A stretch of DNA of 64,000 nt. Origin: an uncultured Saprospiraceae bacterium (lineage in GTDB: Bacteria; Bacteroidota; Bacteroidia; Chitinophagales; Saprospiraceae). A program made the translations under genes and the position numbers. The stretch's first letter is position 1. Every line of letters starts with the position of its first letter. The notes beneath the pieces are model-generated. The model was not told the origin of the DNA, ran no database searches, and saw only the letters and a list, made by a program, of their open reading frames with translations. Location of the stretch: the NCBI GenBank assembly GCA_937926205.1, contig CALEYL010000005.1, positions 19,635 to 83,634 of the forward strand, given 5' to 3'. This document shows positions 35,916-44,671 of the stretch, piece by piece.

Positions 35916-36368
35916 TTATAGTTTGAACATTATTTTGAGGGCATTCCATAAAGCGCCGGACAATTGCTTGCCCCCTTGTTTGCGTTCTTCTGAAATGGCG
36001 GCAATATCGTGTGCCAGCAATAAAGTCAGCCCTTCGATTTCTACCGGCTGGTAGGCCTGAGCCAGGGCCTGAATCCCCATGTTTGCTGCAGGAATACCAA
36101 ACGCAAGCACCTGCTGTATGTTTTTTTGGCGGCTAAGCTGCGGCAGGCTAAACTGTTCGCCTGGCTTCAGATACAATACATGGGCATCTTTATGCAAGTC
36201 GATCCGGGCTGCAGCCAGTACTTTTGCAACAAAAGCCTCCATTTCCTCCCGAAGCTCGGCAGTCGTCGTCAGCACAACCAGGATTCCCCCGGCGCCACCT
36301 CCAAAACAACGCTCTGCAAGGTTGTTCGCATCCGGAACAATATACAAATTAAAGTCGAGAAAACTCAC
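35916..36368 (-). CDS. Unknown small cytoplasmic protein
   Basis: The 150-residue protein has a Rossmann-like alternation (FLDFNLYIVP, GILVVLTTT, VLAFGIP, GLTLLLAHDI) and a lysine-rich C-terminus ending LWNALKIMFKL. The start is GTG at 36368; no ATG is available upstream in frame. Its stop is four bases from the GTG of the next gene, forming a two-gene unit. I do not recognise a family; a replication-clamp-loader accessory role occurs to me because of the C-terminal motif, but this is only a guess. Confidence 0.55.
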   Translation of the reverse strand: MSFLDFNLYIVPDANNLAERCFGGGAGGILVVLTTTAELREEMEAFVAKVLAAARIDLHKDAHVLYLKPGEQFSLPQLSRQKNIQQVLAFGIPAANMGIQALAQAYQPVEIEGLTLLLAHDIAAISEERKQGGKQLSGALWNALKIMFKL

Positions 36369-36427
36369 GTTTTAAACTTTTATGCCACGCCGACGCAGCG
36401 CAACCGCTTTAATATAAAAACTTCGGG

Positions 36428-36435
36428 TAATTTTG
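36428..36435 (+). promoter_or_regulatory. -7 promoter element TAATTTTG for ilvE
   Basis: An exact TAnnTTTG match ends 15 bp before the preferred ATG at 36451. It contains the TTG that would otherwise extend the frame upstream, supporting the shorter start. No clear -33 element was seen. Confidence 0.6.
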
Positions 36436-36450
36436 CAAAAAAAATTCAAA

Positions 36451-37515
36451 ATGAAGTACAGCATCAGGATTGAAAAATCAACTACTTCCCGTTTATCTCA
36501 AATAGACTTCAATAACATACCGTTTGGAAAAAACTTCTCGGACCACATGTTTGTAGCCGATTATGACAACGGTGTGTGGGGCGATTTTCGCATTGTCCCT
36601 TTCGAGCCTTTTCCTATGCATCCGGGATCAATGGTGCTGCACTATGGCCAATCGATTTTCGAAGGCATGAAAGCTTCTAAAAACCAGCACGGCCAGGCCA
36701 TGCTGCTTCGTCCGGAAATGCATGCCCGACGCCTGAATGCCTCCGCGGTCAGAATGAGCATTCCCGAAATTCCGGAAGATTTGTTTCTGCAGGCACTACA
36801 CGCCATTGTCAAAACGGACAGCGACTGGATTCCGGAACAGGAAGGCAGCGCGCTTTACATCCGGCCATTGGTTTTTGCAACCGACGAATTTATCGGCGTG
36901 CACAGCTCTTCAAAATACCGCTTCATCATCATGACGGGCCCGGTTGGCCCTTATTACCCCAAACCCGTTCGCCTATGGGCAGAACGCCATTATGTTCGCG
37001 CTGTGAAAGGCGGAACCGGGGAAGCCAAAGCAGCCGGAAACTACGCCGGTTCTTTGCTGCCCGCAAAACTGGCAGCAGAGAAAGGGTTTGACCAGATTAT
37101 GTGGATGGATGCACACGAGTACAAATACATCCAGGAAGCGGGCACAATGAACATCTTTTTTGTCATCGAAGACCAGATCATCACGCCGGCAACCGACGGG
37201 GCAATCCTGAAAGGCATCACCCGCGACACCGTGCTGCACATCCTGAAAGAAAAAGGCTACACCGTGGCAGAACGGCCCATTTCTTTAGACGAAGTTATTG
37301 ATGCTTATCATGCCGGTACGCTTCAGGAAGCCTTCGGCACAGGCACCGCAGCCGTCGTTTCTCACATTGCCGAAATCGGATGCGATGACCTGATCATCAA
37401 ACTTCCCCCTGTTGACAAGCGGCCAATAGGCGAACTCATCAAATCAGAAATCAACGGCCTGCGCTCCGGACGGATTGCCGATACGCATGGATGGGTCGTG
37501 CCTGTGGCGGGGTAA
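36451..37515 (+). CDS. ilvE: Branched-chain amino-acid aminotransferase
   Basis: The 354-residue class IV PLP enzyme has the ILVE pattern: LHYGQSIFEGMKA, RPEMHARRLNASA, YIRPLVFATD and the catalytic lysine K193 in GEAKAAGNYAGSLLPA, followed by QEAGTMNIFFV and ITRDTVLHI. It interconverts leucine, isoleucine and valine with their 2-oxo acids using 2-oxoglutarate. The length matches the fold-type IV BCAT group. The ATG at 36451 is chosen over TTG at 36433. It stands alone, followed by the palindromic repeat. Confidence 0.95.
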   Translation: MKYSIRIEKSTTSRLSQIDFNNIPFGKNFSDHMFVADYDNGVWGDFRIVPFEPFPMHPGSMVLHYGQSIFEGMKASKNQHGQAMLLRPEMHARRLNASAVRMSIPEIPEDLFLQALHAIVKTDSDWIPEQEGSALYIRPLVFATDEFIGVHSSSKYRFIIMTGPVGPYYPKPVRLWAERHYVRAVKGGTGEAKAAGNYAGSLLPAKLAAEKGFDQIMWMDAHEYKYIQEAGTMNIFFVIEDQIITPATDGAILKGITRDTVLHILKEKGYTVAERPISLDEVIDAYHAGTLQEAFGTGTAAVVSHIAEIGCDDLIIKLPPVDKRPIGELIKSEINGLRSGRIADTHGWVVPVAG

Positions 37516-37720
37516 GGTAGTAGAAAGTAGAAAGATTATAGTAGAAAGTAGAAAGAGGCAGACTACTTTCAATTTGAGCAGGATTCCCCGTCCACCTTCT
37601 ACCGCCTACCGTTATTAAAATAGAAAGTAGAAAGGGGCAGCCTGCTTCATTTGAGCAGGCTGCCCCTACCGTCTACTGTCTACCGTCCACCCTGCCTTGC
37701 CGGCAGGCAGGCGTCCACCG
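37516..37720. repeat. Dispersed palindromic intergenic element, copy B
   Basis: GTAGAAAGTAGAAAG repeats at the left can pair with CTACCGTCTACTG-type repeats at the right. Two cores of the GGCAGnCTGCT...GAGCAG form are present (near 37556 and 37636); the second forms a perfect GGGGCAGCCTGCT/AGCAGGCTGCCCC hairpin. A GCCGGC-centred GCCTTGCCGGCAGGC palindrome follows. It lies between convergent ilvE and the TonB receptor. Confidence 0.7.
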
Positions 37721-40700
37721 TTAAAAAATATACCGCAAACCTACCTGCAGCTGCCAGCGCGACAAGAGGCTAAAATCATCGGTAAACGTCGTTTTCAGAT
37801 CTGTATCAAAACTATAAGTCGGAACGCTGTTGGTTACCGTAACGCCTACCGGCTGGGTATTGGTCGGGAACTGACGCACGCCCCATTTGTTGCTGATGAG
37901 GTTGCCGACATTCAGCACATCCAGGCTAAACTGGATGGTGTTGTTTCCCATCTTGTAGTCCTGCAGAATGCGAATATCCCAATTGGAATACCAGGGGCTG
38001 AGGATCGCATATTTTTCAGCGTATTGCCCGCGACGTCCATTCAGGTAATCATCCTGCTCGATGAAGGCATTGAATGCATTGCGCTGAGCAGTCTGTTCTT
38101 CAGCGGTGCCTGTAAACTGCATTTGACTCAGATCGCCACTGGTCGGAATGTAAATCAGGTCGTTCAGGAAAGAACCATCGCCGTTCAGGTCTCCCGAGTA
38201 GGTATAGGTGAAACGCCCGCCCTGAGCATACTGGAAGAACAAGGAGAAGGTGGTTGCCCATACATTTGCGTATTCAAACTTCTTGTGCGCAGCACCCACA
38301 ATCCGGTGGCGGTTGCCGTACAGTGAAGGCGTTAAAACCGCCTGATTTACATTACCAAATGCCGGATTTCGGTCAAAAGCGTCGCTTGAAATTTCGGCTT
38401 CGATGGAACTGGCATCCTTCGCATCCAGGTAGTTGTAGGACAAAGTAGTGTAGAGTCCGTTTTTCCAGTAGCGCTGAATCTGCAAAGTGGCGTTAAAAGA
38501 TTGTCCCAAATCCGTATTCGTAAAGACATACGCATTGTTTGCAAAAGGAACGGTGCGGTCTGAAGCCTGATAAATCGGGCGCCCGTCCGGGCCAACCAGC
38601 TTACCTGTCGGCGGCTTCACGCCATAGTTGCGCACCATCATGGCGTTGATGTCCTTGGTATAGATCAAATCAGCTGAAACAACCCAATCGCCTGCAAATT
38701 TGCGGTCAAAGCCCAGATTGGTCCGCCAAACCTGCGGATATTTGAAATCCGGGCGGGTCACGTTGTAGAAAAAGAAATTCGGGTTGGCCACCTGGTTGCC
38801 GATCCATACAAACGGGAAACGGCCGGTGAACAAGCCTGAACCGCCGCGCAATTGCATGGTTGAATTGCCAAGGATGTCCCAGTTAAAACCAACGCGGGGT
38901 GAAAACAAAGGCGTTTGGTCCGGCAGTTTGGTATGATCAAATACGATGGGGTTGCCATCTTCGTCGAAGTAAGTGATGTCAGGAACAAAGCAGCAATTGC
39001 GGTCAATGACCTCCTGAATTTTCTCAGCAGTATTAAAATACAAAGGCATATCCATACGCAAGCCATAAGTCAGCGTAAAATCGCGACCAATGTTCCATTC
39101 ATCCTGCGCATAAAGAGCCAGCTGCCCAAGATTGGTTTCGGCCAGTGCCCAGTCTGACGGAGCAATTGGTCTTCTGGCGAAAGCCACATCGTCGTCAAAA
39201 GAGCCTGTTTGTACGCTGTCGAGAAATGCAGCGACGCTTTCAAAACCGGGGCTGAAAGTACCGCCATAAGCATCGAGGTTGAAGGAGTTGTTGAACTCAA
39301 AACGCTCGAAACTGCCGCCAAGGGTAATGGTATGATCACCGGCATAAATGTTGAAGTTGTCGGTCACATGGTAAACATCCTGATCGAGGATGTTATTGAT
39401 GGAGAATGGTTCGTGCCCGGCAACGATGTAACGAATCCCGTCTTTATTGATGTTGATGACCGGAAAAGGGGTAGAGAAGGGATCGCGTGAATCGCGGAAA
39501 GAAGTATAGCCGACTTTCAGTTTATTGGCTGCTTTGTTTCCAAAAATGGACTTCAATTCCACTACCCCGGACTGTATTTTGTTGTTGATGCGGTAGCCTG
39601 AATTTTGAAATTGCAGGGTGAAAAAATCCGGTCCGCGGCGTCCGATTGCGGAAGGGTGCGCGGGTTTGTCCTTGAATGCGTTCAGGAAATTATAGGTTGC
39701 CGTCAGCGTGTTGCTGCGGTCGATGTTCCAGTCTAATTTCAGGATGCCTTTTTCGTTATTGGTCTGGTGGATGTAATTTTCATAAGCTCCGGTTTCGTAG
39801 CTAAAGCGCTGACGAAGAGCGTTTGACACCGCTTCCAGGTCCTGTACTTCGACACGGGCAACGTTTTCGCCCGAGCGATTGGCGCCAGCTGCAATAAAAT
39901 TGGAGCCGAGGTCTTCCCGGCGTTCAATTTCCGCATTTACAAAAAAGAAAAGCTTGTTTTTAATGATCGGGCCGCCAATGCTGAATCCCGTTTGCAGTTG
40001 AGTCAGCGAAGGCACAAAAATGCTTTTGCCATTCACCTTGGAGCCGGTCAAATCCTGGTTGCGGTAAAAGCCGAAAACCGTACCGTGTACCATGTTGGTG
40101 CCACTTTTGGTTACAGCGTCGATGGAAGCTCCGGTGAACCCTGACTGGGTCACGTCATAAGGCGCCAGGGAAACCTGGATTTGTTCGATGGCATCCAGCG
40201 ATATGGGTTGGGCATCGGTTTGTCCACCGGGTGTGGCGGCATCCAGACCAAAGGGGTTGTTAAAAATAGAACCGTCCAGAGAGAAGTTGTTGTACTGGTC
40301 ATTCCGGCCGCCAAAAGAATTCCCGTCTGAAGCGGGTGTCAGCCTGTAGTAATCCGAAGCAGAACGAGAGATGGTGGGCAGACGCTGGAGCAGGTCGGAG
40401 TTGATGCTGGTTGCAGCGCCCGTTCGCTCGTTGTTGAGAACCAAATCTGACTTTCCTGTTACGACTACTTCTGATAATTCCTGAGATTCCGACTCCAATG
40501 AAAAGTTCAGGGTCAGTTTTTGCGCCAGTATCAAAGTGACATCGCTGTACGCTTCAGATTTGTAGCCGACATAAGAGGCCTCTACTTTATAAGGCCCGCC
40601 AACCCGCATGTTGGGTATGGTATAGCGACCATCTTCCCGGGTCGTAACGCCGTAAAAAGTACCGCTGGGTTCGTGTGTTGCTACTACAGTAGCTGCAATA

Positions 40701-40825
40701 AGTGGCTCCCCTTTTGCATCGGTGACGATGCCGTTAAGGGTTGAGGTAGTTGCCTGCGCGTGAAGCCCGGCAATGCCTGCAAGCATAAAGCAGGCCGTCA
40801 TAAACAGTAAGTGCTTAAGTCTCAT
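37721..40825 (-). CDS. Oar-type TonB-dependent outer-membrane receptor
   Basis: The 1,034-residue protein has a signal peptide (to about residue 25, LHAQ). A carboxypeptidase-regulatory-like beta-sandwich (about 30-115, GIVTDAKGEPLIAATV) and a plug domain (about 117-250, LSEVVVTGKS) come next. A long beta-barrel ends in the aromatic QVGLRYIF expected for outer-membrane insertion. It resembles Oar-like receptors rather than SusC: there is no SusD partner beside it. Ligand unknown; protein or peptide uptake, or adhesion, is possible. It has a good Bacteroidota promoter about 110 bp upstream. Confidence 0.92.
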   Translation of the reverse strand: MRLKHLLFMTACFMLAGIAGLHAQATTSTLNGIVTDAKGEPLIAATVVATHEPSGTFYGVTTREDGRYTIPNMRVGGPYKVEASYVGYKSEAYSDVTLILAQKLTLNFSLESESQELSEVVVTGKSDLVLNNERTGAATSINSDLLQRLPTISRSASDYYRLTPASDGNSFGGRNDQYNNFSLDGSIFNNPFGLDAATPGGQTDAQPISLDAIEQIQVSLAPYDVTQSGFTGASIDAVTKSGTNMVHGTVFGFYRNQDLTGSKVNGKSIFVPSLTQLQTGFSIGGPIIKNKLFFFVNAEIERREDLGSNFIAAGANRSGENVARVEVQDLEAVSNALRQRFSYETGAYENYIHQTNNEKGILKLDWNIDRSNTLTATYNFLNAFKDKPAHPSAIGRRGPDFFTLQFQNSGYRINNKIQSGVVELKSIFGNKAANKLKVGYTSFRDSRDPFSTPFPVININKDGIRYIVAGHEPFSINNILDQDVYHVTDNFNIYAGDHTITLGGSFERFEFNNSFNLDAYGGTFSPGFESVAAFLDSVQTGSFDDDVAFARRPIAPSDWALAETNLGQLALYAQDEWNIGRDFTLTYGLRMDMPLYFNTAEKIQEVIDRNCCFVPDITYFDEDGNPIVFDHTKLPDQTPLFSPRVGFNWDILGNSTMQLRGGSGLFTGRFPFVWIGNQVANPNFFFYNVTRPDFKYPQVWRTNLGFDRKFAGDWVVSADLIYTKDINAMMVRNYGVKPPTGKLVGPDGRPIYQASDRTVPFANNAYVFTNTDLGQSFNATLQIQRYWKNGLYTTLSYNYLDAKDASSIEAEISSDAFDRNPAFGNVNQAVLTPSLYGNRHRIVGAAHKKFEYANVWATTFSLFFQYAQGGRFTYTYSGDLNGDGSFLNDLIYIPTSGDLSQMQFTGTAEEQTAQRNAFNAFIEQDDYLNGRRGQYAEKYAILSPWYSNWDIRILQDYKMGNNTIQFSLDVLNVGNLISNKWGVRQFPTNTQPVGVTVTNSVPTYSFDTDLKTTFTDDFSLLSRWQLQVGLRYIF

Positions 40826-40938
40826 AACGTATAAGATTAGTTAGCAATAAGTCTTATTGAAGGAGCGCGAAATACAGGGTGTGGTATAAGTCGCATGATC
40901 GATTTACCTGTCATGTTCATGGGTGTGCTGTCTGTAGA

Positions 40939-40968
40939 CAAAAGTAGATAATCCTTATTTAATCCAAA
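40939..40968 (-). promoter_or_regulatory. TonB-receptor promoter: TTTG-N18-TACTTTTG
   Basis: Read on the minus strand, TTTG (40965-40968) and an exact TAnnTTTG element (40939-40946) are 18 bp apart. This is the best -33/-7 pair in the window. The rest of the 281-bp gap is AT-rich. Confidence 0.65.
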
Positions 40969-41106
40969 GTTAACTTTATTTTTTCATAAAAGTGTAGTGC
41001 TGAAAAATACCATTGAAGAAACAAATTAATTCATCAAAATCAGGTAATTACAACTTAAATCAATCGAGCATGATTTTGGGAAACTTAATACTGAATTAAC
41101 ACGATC

Positions 41107-42390
41107 CTACATTTTTATCACGCTGAATCCGCCGGTATGATCGCCGATAGTCAACCGCAGCCAATAGCTCCCGGCAGGTAAAGCAGACAATTGCAGTTCA
41201 AACTCGAGATTGGGCGCCGTTTTTTCTAAACTGCGGCGCAACAATACCCGGCCCGTCACATCTAAAAGGGCAGCATCGAGTATCCCGATCAGTTCGTTTT
41301 GCAGCATAATGTCCACTCTATCAGAAGTTGGGTTTGGCGAAAGCCGTACCGCATGGACGCCAAGCTGTTCCCCGCTGCCTGTAGCTTCGCATCCTGAGTT
41401 GATGTGATCTTCAACTGCCTGACGAAGAGCCGGCAACATTGGGTAGAATGCATCCCCCGGGCAAGCCGTATTACAACCATCGCGGTGGCCGGAAATGTAT
41501 GGGAGAATCAGTCCGGAAGAAGGATGGAAAGCAGAACCTAAAGGGTCTGCGCCAATATCGCAGGCTTTCCAGGCCAGCATGGATTCGAGACTCGACAAAG
41601 CTGCTGCTGTCGGGGTAATTGTTGTATAATTGCCCAGCATGCAAATGCCTGCGGTTCCTGTATTTTGTGCGCAAAAATGAGCGCCCAGAATTTCATCTCC
41701 CCGCCCGGTGTAAATAACGCCATTGGGGTCTATCAACCAGTTGTATCCAATGTCGGCCCAGCCATTCCCGTTGACATGAAAGTCCCAAACCGAGCGCACC
41801 ACGGCGGCCCAGTCGCTGGAAGTATTGGTTCCGGCTGCGTGGTGTACAATCAGGTGCGTGGTAGTGGTTGGTGTCGGATTGGGGTTGGGCGGACAATTGC
41901 CCGCAGGGCACCACTGTGCACGCGTCAGGTTTTCAGGCAAGGGGCAGGGGCAGGAACGGGGTTCCAGCGCATCGTGCTGTACCTGTGGCGTCAGCGGCTG
42001 CGAATCGCCGGGGTTGTAAAAATGACAGGCTACCTGTCCGGGCGACGCTGATGCGGAAACCTGAAAAAAATGATGTGTTTTATCGGTCATGCCCAGTTGG
42101 CTGATTTTTCTGTCTTCATGTTGTTCCGCGTGACCATCCGGAATAACCGACTGCCATGGCGCCCAGTTGCGGCCATCGCTGGAAAATCGAATTTGAAAGC
42201 CGGTCGCTTCGCCCGACCATATCAGAAAATAGGACAGAAAAGGGGTGGCTTCAAGCGGTACCTCAATGGTCTCTGATTGCCAGGTATGATTATTAGTTGT
42301 TTCTGGTACAAAACCGACGATGGCGCGCTGCGACCAGGCCGAGGGCAGAATGGTTGCGAGCAGGAGCATGCAGGAGAACAATACTTTCAT
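41107..42390 (-). CDS. T9SS-exported N-acetylmuramoyl-L-alanine amidase (PGRP type)
   Basis: The 427-residue protein has a signal peptide (ILPSAWSQ), a novel N-terminal beta domain and a linker rich in Pro, Cys and Thr. An amidase_2/PGRP domain follows with the zinc-ligand region LIVHHAAG, the GYNWLIDPNGVIYTGRG core and the SGHRDGC loop. The C-terminal T9SS sorting domain carries LSPNPTSDRVDI and ends GFSVIKM. It is expected to cleave peptide stems from peptidoglycan outside the cell, for predation, defence or wall turnover. The ATG at 42390 begins the signal peptide; an earlier in-frame start at 42414 adds eight residues. It is preceded by a -7 element. Confidence 0.93.
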   Translation of the reverse strand: MKVLFSCMLLLATILPSAWSQRAIVGFVPETTNNHTWQSETIEVPLEATPFLSYFLIWSGEATGFQIRFSSDGRNWAPWQSVIPDGHAEQHEDRKISQLGMTDKTHHFFQVSASASPGQVACHFYNPGDSQPLTPQVQHDALEPRSCPCPLPENLTRAQWCPAGNCPPNPNPTPTTTTHLIVHHAAGTNTSSDWAAVVRSVWDFHVNGNGWADIGYNWLIDPNGVIYTGRGDEILGAHFCAQNTGTAGICMLGNYTTITPTAAALSSLESMLAWKACDIGADPLGSAFHPSSGLILPYISGHRDGCNTACPGDAFYPMLPALRQAVEDHINSGCEATGSGEQLGVHAVRLSPNPTSDRVDIMLQNELIGILDAALLDVTGRVLLRRSLEKTAPNLEFELQLSALPAGSYWLRLTIGDHTGGFSVIKM

Positions 42391-42427
42391 GAGGCAATAT
42401 TGATTTAAGAACAATACAATTTGTGAA

Positions 42428-42435
42428 CAAAGATA
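42428..42435 (-). promoter_or_regulatory. -7 promoter element TATCTTTG for the amidase gene
   Basis: An exact TAnnTTTG match on the minus strand, 37 bp before the preferred ATG. No matching -33 element is evident. Confidence 0.55.
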
Positions 42436-42601
42436 GGAGGAATGCGTAGGATGTGTCGGGGTTACTGTTAGCTTTCTGAATGAACGTTTTTTTTAGTCTT
42501 CAGGATTTCAACAGGCATGAAAAAGAGCTTTTTTAATAAAAAATGCTTCGGGAGTCGTCTAAACCACGGCTTTGCTTCTCCATAAAGAGGTTGATCCAAT
42601 G

Positions 42602-42636
42602 AAAAAAGCCACCCTGGATTGAGGATGGCTTTTTTA
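42602..42636 (-). terminator. Terminator downstream of pdhA
   Basis: AAAAAAGCCA and TGGCTTTTTT form the outer stem, with a bulged inner CCT/AGG pairing. The hairpin is 25 bp beyond the pdhA stop and gives a U-rich tail on the minus strand. Confidence 0.75.
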
Positions 42637-42660
42637 TTATTTGATATAACGAACGAAAAA

Positions 42661-43701
42661 CTAATCCGTAATAAACGGATAATCTTCCTGCATGTAGTTG
42701 TTTTCAAAAAGCAGGTCGCCATCCGGGTATGGAGATTCTTCAGCGAAACGAACCGCTTCAGCAATTTGAGCAGCAACCTTATCTTTAATGGCCTGCACCT
42801 CTTCTTCTGTTGCAAAGCCTTTTTCCAGCAATTTTCCTTCTACGTATTTGATCGGATCAAGGCCGCGGTAATGCTCCACTTCGTCTTTCGAACGGTAAGT
42901 AGCCGGGTCGGAAACAGAGTGCCCTTTATAGCGATAGGTTAAAATTTCAAGCAGGTAAGGTCCTTTGCCGGCCCGAATGTGTTCGGCCGCTTTTTTCACA
43001 GCTTCATAAACCGCTTCCGGCTTCATTCCGTCTACTTTTTCGGAAGGCATATCATAGGATAAGCCCAGTTTGCTCATGTCTGTGACATTGCTTGTGCGGC
43101 TTACGGAAGTTCCCATGGCGTAACCGTTGTTCTCGCAAATGTAAAGAACCGGCAATTTCCAGGTCATGGCCATATTGAACGCTTCGTGCAAAGCCCCCTG
43201 ACGAGCAGCGCCGTCACCAAACATGGTCACGCAAAGGTTGTCTGTACCTTTGTATTTTTCTGCGAAAGCGATGCCTGTGCCGATTGGAATCTGCGCGCCC
43301 ACGATGCCGTTGCCGCCATAATAATGGTGTTCTTTGGAAAAGAAGTGCATGGAACCGCCTTTGCCCCTGACAATGCCGGTAACTTTTCCATACAATTCAG
43401 CCATACAGGCTTTTACATCACAACCCCGTCCAATGGCCGTTCCGTGCTGGCGATAAGCCGTCACGATGCCGTCTTCCCGGCGAATGGCTGACTCAATGCC
43501 GGCTGCGACTGCTTCCTGGCCAATATAAACGTGGCAAAAGCCCCTGATTTTTCCACTCTGGTAGCCACCGAGTGCGCTTTCTTCGAAACGGCGGATAAGC
43601 AGCATCTGTTCGTACCAGCCAAGGTACATGTCGCGATCATAGGCGACGCGGCCGTTTGATTTTGCTGCAGAGCGTTTGTTCTTTTCCACAAGGGTATCCA
43701 T
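42661..43701 (-). CDS. pdhA: Pyruvate dehydrogenase E1 component, alpha subunit
   Basis: The 346-residue protein matches E1-alpha of the 2-oxo-acid dehydrogenase complex. It has the thiamine-diphosphate motif running from GDG (162-164) to NN (191-192), the substrate-side RGKGGSMHFF near 112-121, and the phosphorylation-loop-like HSVSDPATYRSKDE near 265. With E1-beta it decarboxylates pyruvate and acetylates the E2 lipoyl group. The beta, E2 and E3 genes are not adjacent. The substrate assignment to pyruvate is by overall similarity. Length is normal. Confidence 0.93.
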   Translation of the reverse strand: MDTLVEKNKRSAAKSNGRVAYDRDMYLGWYEQMLLIRRFEESALGGYQSGKIRGFCHVYIGQEAVAAGIESAIRREDGIVTAYRQHGTAIGRGCDVKACMAELYGKVTGIVRGKGGSMHFFSKEHHYYGGNGIVGAQIPIGTGIAFAEKYKGTDNLCVTMFGDGAARQGALHEAFNMAMTWKLPVLYICENNGYAMGTSVSRTSNVTDMSKLGLSYDMPSEKVDGMKPEAVYEAVKKAAEHIRAGKGPYLLEILTYRYKGHSVSDPATYRSKDEVEHYRGLDPIKYVEGKLLEKGFATEEEVQAIKDKVAAQIAEAVRFAEESPYPDGDLLFENNYMQEDYPFITD

Positions 43702-44058
43702 AAGCTGTGTATCGTTTTAGCGAATTTTCGCGTGATTCAAGTTGTTTGCGCTTGTAAGATAAGGCAAAAGTTTGCAGCCGCGAAATTAGGGAATGATTTT
43801 GATTTAGGAAACAACGAAGAAGAGATATGGTTCGTGAACGCATTTTCAAAATCCGGGGATGCCTTTTTACGAGGATTTCATACACACAAATCTGCAATTT
43901 TTTCAATAAATCGGCCAAAATGACACCCTGTTTTATAAAAAAAAGACAAATTGTCATCCTGTATTTAATTTTTTCCTGTCGAAAGGACATTTTTCGTGCA
44001 TTGGTACGCAAGTTGATCTTTAGGGAATCGTAATCAATCACAAAAAAAATAATCGACC
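43702..44058. other. Divergent intergenic region between pdhA and hsp20
   Basis: AT-rich sequence of 357 bp that must carry both promoters. I found no exact TAnnTTTG element or CIRCE-type inverted repeat and no credible gene. Confidence 0.4.
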
Positions 44059-44565
44059 ATGTTTCTCGTAAAAGTTCAACCCGCTACAAAGCGTATTATT
44101 TCTCAACCAAAATCTGTACAACCTATGGGAACTGTAAAGTATAATCCGTTCATGCCGGCAAAGGCTTTCACCAACTTCTTTGATGAATTCCTTAACAGGG
44201 GTTTGGGTGATTTTGTTGGATCTGATTCCATTTTTACACACCCTTCAGTAAATGTGCTGGAGACAAAAGATAATTTCCGGATCGAGTTGGCTGCCCCCGG
44301 CCTCAACAAAGGCGACTTTGAAGTCAAAGTAGACAAAGGCAACCTGATCATCTCTGCGAAAAAAGAAAACAACGAAGAAACGACGGAGGGCAAATACACC
44401 CGCAAAGAATTCAACTTCGCTTCGTTTACCCGCAGCTTCCAGTTGCCTGATACCGTTCAGGCTGGCGGCATCAACGCGGCTTACGAAAATGGCGTCTTGC
44501 TGGTAACCCTTCCGAAAAAAGAAGAAGCCAAAATTGAAGATGCCCGCACGATCGAAATTGGCTAA
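44059..44565 (+). CDS. Small heat-shock protein, Hsp20/alpha-crystallin family
   Basis: The 168-residue protein has an alpha-crystallin domain (about residues 60-155): PSVNVLETKDNFRIELAAPGL, then the beta strands FEVKVDKGNLIISAKKE and the conserved AAYENGVLLVTLPKKE near the end. It is an ATP-independent holdase. An internal ATG at 44125 (MGTVKYNPF) gives the start typical of Bacteroidota Hsp20s, so the first 22 residues may not be translated. No chaperone gene is adjacent. Confidence 0.92.
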   Translation: MFLVKVQPATKRIISQPKSVQPMGTVKYNPFMPAKAFTNFFDEFLNRGLGDFVGSDSIFTHPSVNVLETKDNFRIELAAPGLNKGDFEVKVDKGNLIISAKKENNEETTEGKYTRKEFNFASFTRSFQLPDTVQAGGINAAYENGVLLVTLPKKEEAKIEDARTIEIG

Positions 44566-44632
44566 ATGAAAAAACCCGGTCGGGTTTGAGAACCTGACCA
44601 GGTTAAGAAATAGGGTTTTAGGTGTTTTTGAA

Positions 44633-44671
44633 GGCCGAAGCAGCAGCGATGTTGCGTCGGCCTTTTTTTTT
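44633..44671 (+). terminator. Terminator after hsp20
   Basis: GGCCGA and TCGGCC close an imperfect stem and are followed by nine T. An imperfect AACCCGG...CCAGGTT hairpin lies just before it (44573-44604). Confidence 0.7.
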
